DNA of 64,000 bases from Streptomyces avicenniae (GTDB lineage Bacteria; Actinomycetota; Actinomycetes; Streptomycetales; Streptomycetaceae). The stretch spans positions 186,001-250,000 of the forward strand of contig NZ_JOEK01000008.1 in the NCBI RefSeq assembly GCF_000719135.1, written 5' to 3'. The translations under genes were made by a program, and so were the position numbers. Each line of letters starts with the position of its first letter. Positions within the stretch are counted from its first letter, which is position 1. The notes below the pieces were generated by a model. The model had not been told where the DNA came from. It did no database searches and saw only the letters and a list, made by a program, of their open reading frames with translations. Below, piece after piece: positions 56,393-64,000 of this stretch.

Positions 56393-56476
56393 TTACCGGC
56401 CCGCGCCTCTGCGGCGCGGCGGGGACGGGACCGGCCGCCCCCCGGGGAAGAAGGGTACCGGTCCCGCCGGGCGGCC

Positions 56477-57562
56477 CTACTGCCGGATCGGCCAGCCCCG
56501 CTGCCGCAGGGCGGCGATGAGACCGGGCGCGGCCGTGGGCTCCACCATGAGCTGGACGAGACCGGCCTGCTGGCCGGTGGCGTGCTCGATACGGACGTCC
56601 TCGACGTTGACCCCGGCGGAACCGGCGTCGGCGAAGATCCTGGCCAGCTCGCCGGGACGGTCGCTGATGTGGACGGCGACCGTCTCGTACGCCGCCGGTG
56701 CGGCGCCGTGCTTGCCCGGCACGCGGTCCTGCCCTGCCCGGCCGCGCCGCAGGAGGTCCTCGACCCCGGCGAAGCCCACGTCGCGCTTCGCCTCGTCGGC
56801 GGACTCCAGGGCCCGCAGCGAGCGGACGGCCTCGTCCAGGTCACCGGCCAGGGCGGCGAGCACGTCGGCGACCGGGCCCGGGTTCGTGCTGAGGATGTCC
56901 AGCCACATGCGGGGGTCCGAGGCGGCGACCCGGGTGACGTCCCGCAGCCCCTGGCCGCTCAGCCGGACCGCGGACTCCGCCGCGTCCTCCAGGCGCGCCG
57001 CGACCAGGCTGGAGACCAGCTGCGGCGTGTGGGAGACGAGGGCGACGGCGCGGTCGTGCGCGTCGGCGTCCATGACGACGGGCACGGCCCGGCACAGCGC
57101 GACGAGTTCGAGCGCGAGGTTCAGCACCTCGGTGTCGGTGCCGGGCGTCGGCGTGAGGACCCAGGGCCTGCCCTCGAACAGGTCGGCGGTCGCGGCCAGC
57201 GGCCCCGACCGCTCCTTGCCCGACATGGGGTGCGTGCCGAGGTAGCTGTCGAGGTCGCCGCCGAGGTCGGCCAGCTCACGGCGCGGGCCGCCCTTGACGC
57301 TGCCCACGTCCACGTAACCGCGCGCCGCGCCCCGCCGCTGGAGCGCGGCGAGGGTCCTGGCGATGTGGGCGGGGGGCACCGCGACGACGGCCAGGTCCAC
57401 CGCCCCCGCGGGCGGCTCGTCCGTCCCGGCGCCCAGGGCGGCGGCGGTCTTCGGCTGGTCGGGGTCGTGGTCCTCCAGGTGCACCCGGACGCCGCGCGCG
57501 GACAGCGCGAGCGCCACGGACGTGCCGATGAGGCCCGTGCCGACGACGAGAGCGGTGCGCAT
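56477..57562 (-). CDS. tyrA: Prephenate dehydrogenase
   Basis: The 361-residue NAD enzyme in tyrosine synthesis has the N-terminal Rossmann motif VVGTGLIGTSVALAL, the active-site His in YLGTHPMSGKERSG, and the prephenate-binding SHTPQLVSSLVAARL. A C-terminal ACT domain (VHISDRPGELARIFADAGSA) at about 285-361 probably mediates tyrosine feedback. The ATG at 57562 directly abuts the pseudouridine synthase stop. Confidence 0.94.
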   Translation of the reverse strand: MRTALVVGTGLIGTSVALALSARGVRVHLEDHDPDQPKTAAALGAGTDEPPAGAVDLAVVAVPPAHIARTLAALQRRGAARGYVDVGSVKGGPRRELADLGGDLDSYLGTHPMSGKERSGPLAATADLFEGRPWVLTPTPGTDTEVLNLALELVALCRAVPVVMDADAHDRAVALVSHTPQLVSSLVAARLEDAAESAVRLSGQGLRDVTRVAASDPRMWLDILSTNPGPVADVLAALAGDLDEAVRSLRALESADEAKRDVGFAGVEDLLRRGRAGQDRVPGKHGAAPAAYETVAVHISDRPGELARIFADAGSAGVNVEDVRIEHATGQQAGLVQLMVEPTAAPGLIAALRQRGWPIRQ

Positions 57563-58603
57563 CTACAGCCCGACCTCCTTCATCAGGCGGCCGACCTCGG
57601 TGTGGGTCATGCGGCGCAGCCAGCCCGACTTCTGGTCGCCCAGCGCGATGGGCCCGAAGTGGGTGCGCACCAGGCGGTCCACGGGGAAGCCCGCCTCGGA
57701 GAGCATGCGGCGCACGATGTGCTTGCGGCCCTCGTGGAGCGACACCTCGACGAGGTAGTCGCGGCCGGTGTTCTCGATCACCCGGAAGTGGTCGGCGCGG
57801 GCGTAGCCGTCCTCCAGCTGGACGCCCTCCTTGAGCTGCTTGCCGAGGTCGCGCGGGATGGGCCCGCGGATGGCGGCGAGGTAGGTCTTGGTGACGCCGT
57901 AACGCGGGTGCGTGAGGCGGTGGGCCAGCTCGCCGTGGTTGGTGAGCAGGATGATGCCCTCGGTCTCGGTGTCGAGACGGCCGACGTGGAAGAGCCGCGT
58001 CTCGCGGTTCTGCACGTAGTCGCCGAGGCACTGGCGGCCCTCGGGGTCCTCCATGGAGGAGACGACGCCCGCGGGCTTGTTGAGGGCGAAGAAGAGGTAG
58101 TTCTGGGCGGCGACCGTGAGGCCGTCCACCTTGATCTCGTCCTTCTCGACGTCCACGCGGCGGCCCTGCTCGGTGACGATCTTGCCGTTGACCTCGACGC
58201 GGCGCTGCTCGATCAGTTCCTCGCAGGCGCGCCGCGAGCCGAGCCCGGCGCGGGCGAGGACCTTCTGGAGCCGCTCGCCCTCCTGGTCGCCGAAGGTCTT
58301 CGGCAGCTTCGCGGCGGGCTTCGCGTGCCGCTCGCGGTTGCGGTCCTCGATCAGGGCCTCGTACTCACGGGAGCGCGCCGGGGCCTGGGGGCGGCGCTTG
58401 CCTGCCCCCTTGCCTCCGCCGCCGCCCTGCCCGGAGCCGGGGCGCCCGCCGCCGGACGCGCCTCCCTGGCCGTGGCGCCGCTCCTCGGGGCGGGGGCGGC
58501 CCGCCCCCTGCCGCCGGTCGCCCTGACCCTGGCCCTGGCCTCTGCCCTGGCCCTTGCCCGCGCCCCGGTTGTTCCGGTTGTCGTTACTGCCACTGCTTCG
58601 CAT
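57563..58603 (-). CDS. Pseudouridine synthase (RluB/RsuA family)
   Basis: The 346-residue protein has a basic Gln/Gly/Arg-rich N-terminus (about 100 residues, for example GKGQGRGQGQGQGDRRQ), an S4 domain (RLQKVLARAGLGSRRACEEL) and the RsuA catalytic domain with Asp in VGRLDTETEGIILLTNHGEL, then HEGRKHIVRRMLSEAGFPVDRL. RluB modifies 23S rRNA position 2605; the exact target is inferred. ATG 58603 overlaps the scpB stop by one base (TGATG); a TTG at 58606 is unlikely. Confidence 0.92.
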   Translation of the reverse strand: MRSSGSNDNRNNRGAGKGQGRGQGQGQGDRRQGAGRPRPEERRHGQGGASGGGRPGSGQGGGGGKGAGKRRPQAPARSREYEALIEDRNRERHAKPAAKLPKTFGDQEGERLQKVLARAGLGSRRACEELIEQRRVEVNGKIVTEQGRRVDVEKDEIKVDGLTVAAQNYLFFALNKPAGVVSSMEDPEGRQCLGDYVQNRETRLFHVGRLDTETEGIILLTNHGELAHRLTHPRYGVTKTYLAAIRGPIPRDLGKQLKEGVQLEDGYARADHFRVIENTGRDYLVEVSLHEGRKHIVRRMLSEAGFPVDRLVRTHFGPIALGDQKSGWLRRMTHTEVGRLMKEVGL

Positions 58604-59304
58604 CAATGATCCGTTGGGGAGTCGCCGCTGTCGTCTGCATCTGCATCCACGCTGAACGACGGCACGCCCTCCCGGCTCTCGCCCTCGACCTGGTCGGCCT
58701 CGGGGAGGAAGGGGGCCAGCTCGGGAAGTTCGTCCAGGCTGCCCAGGCCCATCCGCTCCAGGAAGTAGTGCGTCGTCCCGTACAGGATCGCACCTGTTTC
58801 GGGTTCGGTGCCCGCCTCGGCCACCAGCCCGCGCTGGAGCAGGGTCCGCATGACCCCGTCACAGTTGACCCCCCGGACGGCGGAGACGCGGGAACGGCTC
58901 ACGGGCTGGCGGTACGCGACGACGGCCAGGGTCTCCAGCGCGGCCTGCGTGAGGCGTGCGTGCTGGCCGTCCAGGACGAAGCCCTCGACGGCCGGGGCGT
59001 AGTCGGGGCGTGCGTAGAAGCGCCAGCCGCCCGCGACGTGGCGCAGCTCGAAGCCGCGGCCCTGGGCGGTGTACTCGTCGGCCAGTTCGCGCAGCGCGGC
59101 GGCGACGGCGCGGCGGGGGCGGCCGAGGACCTTGGCGAGGTGCGTCTCGGTGGCGGGCTCGTCCACGACCATGAGGACGGCTTCGAGGGCGGGGCGCAGC
59201 GGCAGCTCCGCGACGTCCCCGGCCGGAGCGGCCTGGGGAGGCACCGTCCGAGAGGGCTCGGCCGCGGTGGGCTCGGACGGGGCGGGTACGGCGTCTGCGG
59301 TCAT
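58603..59304 (-). CDS. scpB: Segregation and condensation protein B
   Basis: The 233-residue protein is the kleisin partner in the SMC-ScpA-ScpB condensin. The tandem winged-helix core is PLRPALEAVLMVVDEPATET, VVAYRQPVSRSRVSAVRGVN and ILYGTTHYFLERMGL. Acidic extensions are present at both ends. The ATG overlaps the scpA stop by four bases. Confidence 0.94.
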   Translation of the reverse strand: MTADAVPAPSEPTAAEPSRTVPPQAAPAGDVAELPLRPALEAVLMVVDEPATETHLAKVLGRPRRAVAAALRELADEYTAQGRGFELRHVAGGWRFYARPDYAPAVEGFVLDGQHARLTQAALETLAVVAYRQPVSRSRVSAVRGVNCDGVMRTLLQRGLVAEAGTEPETGAILYGTTHYFLERMGLGSLDELPELAPFLPEADQVEGESREGVPSFSVDADADDSGDSPTDH

Positions 59305-60425
59305 GGTCGCGGGTCCTTCCCCGCGGCTGCCGCCGCGGTCTCCTGGTCGAACTCGTCGGTGACCAGCGGGCGGTCCTCCGCCGCCGCGCCGCTCCAGCGG
59401 ACGAGGAGGGGGCCCAGCGCCTCGTCCTGGTCGAGGAGGACGGCGCGTTCCCGGTACAGCTCAAGCAGCGCCAGGAAGCGGGCGACGACGGTGAGGGTGT
59501 CGGGGGCGTCGCGCGTCAGCTCGGCGAAGGTCGCCTCGCCCGCCTCGCGCAGGCGGGCGATGACGATGTCGGCCTGCTCACGGACGCTGACGAGCGGCGC
59601 GTGGATGTGGTCCACGTAGACCTGCGGCCTGGGCTTCGGCTGCATGGCCTTGACGGCGAGGCGCGCGAACCCCTCGGGGCCGAGCCGGATGACGACCTCG
59701 GGCAGCAGCTCGGCGTGCTGGGGTTCGAGGCCGACGGTGCGGGGGTGGCGGCGTTCCTCGGCGGCGAGCCGTCCGGCGAGGATCTCGGCGACCTTCTTGT
59801 ACGCGCGGTACTGGAGCAGGCGGGCGAAGAGCAGGTCGCGGGCTTCGAGGAGCGCGAGGTCGGCCTCGTCCTCGACCTGGGCGACGGGGAGGAGCCGTGC
59901 GGCCTTGAGGTCGAGGAGTGTCGCGGCGACGACCAGGAACTCGGTCGTCTGGTCGAGGTCCCAGTCGGGGCCCATGGAGCGGATGTGGGCCATGAAGTCG
60001 TCGGTGACGCGGGAGAGCGCGACCTCGGTGACGTCCATCTTGTGCCGGGAGATGAGCTGGAGGAGGAGGTCGAAGGGGCCTTCGAAGTTCGCCAGGACGA
60101 CCTTGAAGCGGCCGTCGTCCGGCGCGGCCGGTGCCGTGGGGGCGCCGGTGCCGGGGGGCGCGGCTGGTTCTTCCGGCGGGGGCGGTTCGTCCGGCGGGGC
60201 TGCCTCTTGCAGCGCGGCCGGTTCCTCCGGCGGAGCCGTGTCGGGGGCTCGGACGTCGGGACGGTCGCCGCCCGGCGGGGGGCCGGGGGCGTCGTCGGGC
60301 GTGCCGTGTCCCGGCGGGGCGGGGGGCGGCGCGTCCTCCGGCGCGGCGGAGGGTCGGTGCGGCGCCGTTCCCGGGCCACGGCCGAGGGAACGGCGGCGGC
60401 GGGGATCGGGGGCGGACGGGGTCAT
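59301..60425 (-). CDS. scpA: Segregation and condensation protein A
   Basis: The 374-residue kleisin has a Pro-rich N-terminal extension of about 105 residues, then the conserved FKVVLANFEGPFDLLLQLIS, RHKMDVTEVALSRVTDDFMA, and the C-terminal winged helix (EATFAELTRDAPDTLTVVARFLALLEL). It bridges SMC heads. The extension is longer than in Bacillus but common in actinobacteria. It lies in an operon with the parA-like gene upstream. Confidence 0.94.
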   Translation of the reverse strand: MTPSAPDPRRRRSLGRGPGTAPHRPSAAPEDAPPPAPPGHGTPDDAPGPPPGGDRPDVRAPDTAPPEEPAALQEAAPPDEPPPPEEPAAPPGTGAPTAPAAPDDGRFKVVLANFEGPFDLLLQLISRHKMDVTEVALSRVTDDFMAHIRSMGPDWDLDQTTEFLVVAATLLDLKAARLLPVAQVEDEADLALLEARDLLFARLLQYRAYKKVAEILAGRLAAEERRHPRTVGLEPQHAELLPEVVIRLGPEGFARLAVKAMQPKPRPQVYVDHIHAPLVSVREQADIVIARLREAGEATFAELTRDAPDTLTVVARFLALLELYRERAVLLDQDEALGPLLVRWSGAAAEDRPLVTDEFDQETAAAAAGKDPRP

Positions 60426-60465
60426 CGCGGGGCAGACTACCGCGCCGTATCGGGCGAAGCGGACG

Positions 60466-61074
60466 TCAGCGCCCGCGCAGGCGGCGGACGAGGATGCTCG
60501 CGTCGCCGCGCGATTCGAGGTCGGCCAGCACGACCGCGACGGCTTCCCGCACGATGCGCCCCCGGTCCACGGCGAGACCGTGCTCGCCGCGCAGGACCAG
60601 CCGGGCGTGTTCGAGGTCCATCAGTTCCTCGGCGGAGACGTAGACCGTGATCTTCTCGTCGTGCCGTTCCCGGCCGCTCGGGCGGCGTGCGGACCGGTTG
60701 CGGCGGGAGGACTGCGCGGCGGGGGTGGGGGCGGCGCCCGTCCCGGCGCCGTTCCGCGTCTGCTTGGGGGGGGTGGGCGTGCCGGACGCGGCCGTGCCCG
60801 TGGCGGCGGCCTGCTCACGGGTCAGGCGGCCAGGCGCGCCGCCGGGCGGGGGCCGCTCGCCGCCCGGCCGGGCGCGGCGGTTGTCCTCCGCCGCCCCGGC
60901 GCCCGCGGTCTCCTCGCCGCCCTGCGACCCGGCGGGCTGCTGCTCGACCGCGGGGGCGGGCAGCCGTGGGGCGGCACCGCCCTCCGCGCCCCCGCCGTTG
61001 TCCGGCGGGGTGGAGGACTGCACGCCGGCCCCACCGGTGGTACGGAAGAGTTCGTCAGCCGCCGGGAGACTCAC
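60466..61074 (-). CDS. Small ParA-partner-like DNA-binding protein
   Basis: The 202-residue protein starts at GTG 61074, which overlaps the parA-like stop (GTGA). The first 130 residues are low-complexity Pro/Gly/Ala with basic SRRNRSARRPSGRERHD. The last 65, DEKITVYVSAEELMDLEHAR and RGRIVREAVAVVLADLESRG, form a likely ribbon-helix-helix-type fold. By position it could be the partner of the ParA-like ATPase, as small RHH proteins are in plasmid Par systems. This is inference from context. Confidence 0.65.
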   Translation of the reverse strand: MSLPAADELFRTTGGAGVQSSTPPDNGGGAEGGAAPRLPAPAVEQQPAGSQGGEETAGAGAAEDNRRARPGGERPPPGGAPGRLTREQAAATGTAASGTPTPPKQTRNGAGTGAAPTPAAQSSRRNRSARRPSGRERHDEKITVYVSAEELMDLEHARLVLRGEHGLAVDRGRIVREAVAVVLADLESRGDASILVRRLRGR

Positions 61075-62237
61075 TCGGCGTGGCACCGGGCGAGCACCTC
61101 CCTTGCGAGCTGGCGGTAGGCGGCGGCCCCGACGGAGTTGGAGGCGTAGGTGGTGATGGGCTCGCCCGCCACCGTGGTCTCCGGGAAGCGGACGGTGCGG
61201 CCGATGACCGTGTGGTACACGTTGTCGTCGAACGCCTCGACGACGCGCGCGAGGACCTCACGGCTGTGCACGGTGCGCGAGTCGTACATCGTCGCCAGGA
61301 TGCCGTCGAGGTGCAGCCCGGGGTTGAGCCGTTCCTGGACCTTCTCGATGGTCTCGGTGAGCAGCGCGACGCCGCGCAGCGCGAAGAACTCGCATTCGAG
61401 CGGCACGATCACCTTGTCGGCGGCGGTGAGCGCGTTCACCGTGAGCAGGCCGAGGGACGGCTGGCAGTCGATGAGGATGAAGTCGTAGTCGGCGAGCAGC
61501 GGTTGCAGGGCGCGCTGGAGCGTGGACTCGCGCGCGACCTCGCTGACGAGCTGGACCTCGGCCGCCGACAGGTCGATGTTGCTGGGGAGCAGGTCCATGC
61601 CCGCGACGGCGGTCTTCAGCAGCACCTCGTCGGGCGCCATCCCCCGCTCCATGAGCAGGTTGTAGATGGTGAGGTCCAGCTCCATCGGGTTCACGCCGAG
61701 GCCGACCGACAGGGCGCCCTGCGGGTCGAAGTCCACGAGGAGGACGCGGCGTCCGTACTCGGCGAGGGCGGCGCCCAGATTGATGGCGGAGGTGGTCTTG
61801 CCGACGCCGCCCTTCTGGTTGCACATGGCGATGATCTTGGCCGGGCCGCGCTCGGTGAGGGGGCCCGGGATCGGGAAGTACGGGAGCGGGCGGCCGGTCG
61901 GGCCGATGCGCTCGCGCCGCTGGCGCGCCGCGTCGGGGGCGATGGTGGCCGCGTACTCGGGGTCGGGCTCGTACTCGGCGTCGGGGTCGTAGAACTGCCC
62001 GTCGGGCAGCTCTTCGTAGTCGGGGAAACGGTCGGCGTCGCCGGCCGTGCGGTCCGCTGCCATGGTGGTGGTCACATGGCCGTCCGTGCTCTGATGCGCA
62101 GTCATGCTCAGTTGGCTCTGGTGGGTTGCGAAGGTATGGACGGCGACGGAGCCAGGGCCCGTGTGATCGAAGGCGCCGTGACGCCCGGCCTGGACTCCTG
62201 GGTGTCCTCCCCCGGGAGTAATTGTCGACTCATTCAC
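61071..62237 (-). CDS. ParA-like (Soj/MinD superfamily) ATPase
   Basis: The 388-residue ATPase has the deviant Walker A KGGVGKTTSAINLGAALAEYG, A' VLLVDFDPQGALSVGLG, and Walker B FILIDCQPSLGLLTVNAL. Residues 1-120 are a variable acidic extension (DYEELPDGQFYDPDAEYEPD). GTG 62237 has AGGAGGT nine bases upstream; the longer frame to 62402 is not conserved-looking. It is not adjacent to a classical parB, so it is likely the second ParA-like protein of streptomycetes, upstream of scpAB. Confidence 0.9.
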   Translation of the reverse strand: MNESTITPGGGHPGVQAGRHGAFDHTGPGSVAVHTFATHQSQLSMTAHQSTDGHVTTTMAADRTAGDADRFPDYEELPDGQFYDPDAEYEPDPEYAATIAPDAARQRRERIGPTGRPLPYFPIPGPLTERGPAKIIAMCNQKGGVGKTTSAINLGAALAEYGRRVLLVDFDPQGALSVGLGVNPMELDLTIYNLLMERGMAPDEVLLKTAVAGMDLLPSNIDLSAAEVQLVSEVARESTLQRALQPLLADYDFILIDCQPSLGLLTVNALTAADKVIVPLECEFFALRGVALLTETIEKVQERLNPGLHLDGILATMYDSRTVHSREVLARVVEAFDDNVYHTVIGRTVRFPETTVAGEPITTYASNSVGAAAYRQLAREVLARCHAE

Positions 62238-62584
62238 AAGTCGTCTTACCTCCTTGGGGACCAGGAAACATCTGGACAGAGTCAGCGTTGCACCATGCCG
62301 ACGATTGGCGACTCTATGGCGTGTCGGCGGTCCACAGCAACACAATCCGCCGGACCGGCACGGATGTGTCGGCCGTCGAACATTCGGCTGCCAACCGCAC
62401 AAGCCGCGCCAGTGGGACGTTTCCCCTGCGTGCGAATCGGTTAAAGGGCCATCTTCGCGGCGAGTTGACCCCTCGTCGGCGAGTGGCCTGAAGCCGACCC
62501 ACCGGCGGACGGGCGCCGCGCGGCCGACGCGGTGTGTGACATTCCCGATGTTGACGCGGGGAGTTGACCGGCGTGTCCCCGCGG
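62238..62584. other. Promoter region of the parA-scpAB run
   Basis: There is no gene. It contains two TTGAC-type words at 62463-62468 and 62560-62566 on the plus strand and several AT-richer spots. Candidate promoter of the leftward operon. The ald stop is at its right edge. Confidence 0.4.
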
Positions 62585-63700
62585 TCAGCCGAGCACGGAC
62601 CGGAGTTCGGTGTGCGGCAGACCGTGGGCCTCGGCGACGGGTGCCGAGACCACCTGCCCCTCATGGACGTTGAGCCCCAGGGCCAGCGCGGGATCGTGCC
62701 GCAGCGCGTCGCGCCAGCCGTGCCGCGCGAGGCGGGAGACGTACGGCAGCGTCGCGTTGGTCAGCGCCCAGGTGGAGGTGCTCGGGACGACCCCCGGCAT
62801 GTTGGCCACGCAGTAGAACACCGAGTCGTGGACGCGGAAGGTGGGTTCGGCGTGGGTCGTCGGGCGCGCCCCCTCGAAGCAGCCGCCCTGGTCGATGGCG
62901 ATATCGACAAGCACACTTCCCGGCTTCATCCGGGCCACCAGGGCGTCGGGCACCAGCTTCGGCGCGCGGGCGCCGGGCACGAGCACCGCGCCCACGACGA
63001 GGTCGGCGTCGAGGACGGCGCGCTCCAGCGCGTAGGCGTTGGACGCGGCCGTCTGCACGCGGGTGCCGAACACGCGGTCGGCCTCGCGGAGCCGGGCGGC
63101 GTCGGTGTCCAGCAGCGTCACGTGGAAGCCCATGCCGACGGCGATCTGCGTCGCGTGGAAGCCGGAGACGCCGCCGCCGATGATCACCGCGCGCCCCGCC
63201 GGGGTGCCGGGCACGCCGCCGGGCAGCACGCCGCGCCCGCCCGCCGACCGCATGAGGTGGTACGCGCCGACCTGCGGGGCGATCCGGCCCGCGACCTCGG
63301 ACATCGGCGCGAGCAGCGGCAGGGCGCGCCCCGGCGTCTCGACCGTCTCGTACGCGACCGCGGTGATGCCCGAGGCCAGCAGCGCGTCGGTGCACTCGCG
63401 GGAGGCGGCCAGGTGCAGATAGGTGAAGAGCACCTGGTCCTTGCGGAGGCGGTGGTACTCCTCGGCGACCGGCTCCTTGACCTTCAGCACCAGGTCGGCG
63501 GTGCCCCAGACGTCGTCGGCCGTGGGCAGCAGCGTGGCGCCCGCGGCGGTGTACTCCTCGTCGGGGATGGCCGAGCCGAGCCCGGCGCCGCGTTCCAGGG
63601 CGACGTCGTGACCTGCCATGACGAGTTCGTGGACGCCCGCCGGGGTGATGGCGACGCGGAACTCGTTGTTCTTGACCTCGCGGGGGATGCCGACCTTCAT
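62585..63700 (-). CDS. ald: Alanine dehydrogenase
   Basis: The 371-residue enzyme interconverts alanine and pyruvate with NAD. It starts with MKVGIPREVKNNEFRVAITPAG, which fixes ATG 63700; the longer frame adds non-family residues. VLFTYLHLAASRECTDALLA, the NAD loop AVIIGGGVSGFHATQIAVGMGFHVTLLD and DQGGCFEGARPTTHAEPTF are present. It is monocistronic, likely separate from the parA-like operon. Confidence 0.96.
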   Translation of the reverse strand: MKVGIPREVKNNEFRVAITPAGVHELVMAGHDVALERGAGLGSAIPDEEYTAAGATLLPTADDVWGTADLVLKVKEPVAEEYHRLRKDQVLFTYLHLAASRECTDALLASGITAVAYETVETPGRALPLLAPMSEVAGRIAPQVGAYHLMRSAGGRGVLPGGVPGTPAGRAVIIGGGVSGFHATQIAVGMGFHVTLLDTDAARLREADRVFGTRVQTAASNAYALERAVLDADLVVGAVLVPGARAPKLVPDALVARMKPGSVLVDIAIDQGGCFEGARPTTHAEPTFRVHDSVFYCVANMPGVVPSTSTWALTNATLPYVSRLARHGWRDALRHDPALALGLNVHEGQVVSAPVAEAHGLPHTELRSVLG

Positions 63701-63814
63701 GCGGATCACGTTCCTCGGCTCGTACGGCACTGCACAGCGCTCCTGCATGGCCAGTGTATTGAAGGGCTTGTCGTTGTCCAGCCTTGCTTTCAGTCAGCCT
63801 GTTCGAGCTGATGG

Positions 63815-64000
63815 CTACGTTTCGAAACCAAGCGCCTCGGGCAGCGACAGGACGGCCGGGTTCAGCGCCTCCTCGGCGGCGGCCCGGTGACGGTCCGCGG
63901 CCGGCGCGTCCCCCAGGCGCTCGGCGCAGTCCACGAGCAGCAGGTGCAGCGCCGCCTGGAGGCGCCGGTCACCGGCCCTGACCGCGAGTCGCAGCGCGTC
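63815..64000 (-). CDS. C-terminal end of a helical (TPR-like) protein, partial
   Basis: 61 residues are visible: DALRLAVRAGDRRLQAALHL, LLVDCAERLGDAPAADRHRA and AAEEALNPAVLSLPEALGFE. It is alternating helical with a TPR-like look. The 5' part is outside the window. Family not known. Confidence 0.6.
   Translation of the reverse strand, partial: DALRLAVRAGDRRLQAALHLLLVDCAERLGDAPAADRHRAAAEEALNPAVLSLPEALGFET

Overview
The window is very GC-rich, uses GTG starts often, joins genes by 1-8 base overlaps, and carries typical actinomycete content (DmdR-type iron box, actinobacterial LexA/SOS box, streptogrisin-type proteases, SepF, ParA-like/ScpAB, EamA and DHA2 transporters). It is best read as a Streptomyces, or close streptomycete, chromosome. 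The right third (SepF-like to alanine dehydrogenase) is conserved core. The left half is accessory and catabolic.

Layout. 1-6.4 kb: a sugar-acid catabolic block that fits L-fucose use: a GH95-like fucosidase (5' end outside the window), L-fuconate dehydratase, aldo/keto reductase, MFS permease and SDR. 6.5-11.6 kb: a secreted subtilisin, an aerolysin-like protein, and a TetR gene divergent from an SDR-EamA pair. 12.5-18.4 kb: a decayed integrative element in the 3' end of a pirin-family gene. It has 26-bp direct repeats at its ends, a displaced original pirin 3' end, a tyrosine-integrase remnant, truncated cutA and peptidase pseudogenes, and an intact TetR/MFS efflux pair. 19.2-22.2 kb: a LacI regulator and GH13 alpha-glucosidase. 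22.3-25.7 kb: a GntR regulator and an iron-box-controlled PLP decarboxylase/N-monooxygenase pair (desAB-like) without desC or desD. 26.5-31.8 kb: a broken S41 peptidase and an SOS-controlled dnaE2 with an ImuB-like Y-family partner. 31.9-36.4 kb: HAD phosphatase, a large GT4 glycosyltransferase and a lower-GC patch with a probable toxin tip and putative immunity genes.

36.4-41.0 kb is a complete ureABCFGD operon, followed by asd (aspartate semialdehyde dehydrogenase), a DUF5685-like protein with an extreme cysteine-rich tail, and two S1 proteases separated by tandem hairpins. 46.8-64 kb holds a SepF-like gene, acyl-CoA dehydrogenase, MFS, PAP2, I78 inhibitor, two conserved unknowns, then a long leftward housekeeping run: der, plsC-like, cmk, tyrA, pseudouridine synthase, scpB, scpA, a small ParA partner, parA-like, ald and a partial gene at the edge.

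How parts work together: the fucose genes convert released L-fucose through fuconate to ketoacids. LacI probably represses the alpha-glucosidase through the TGCAA-N4-TTGCA operator. The desAB-like pair should be induced by low iron. DnaE2 and its Y-family partner form a damage-induced mutagenesis module. UreA/B/C is activated by UreF/G/D. Parse caution: many long antisense ORFs exist only because of GC bias and were left out.
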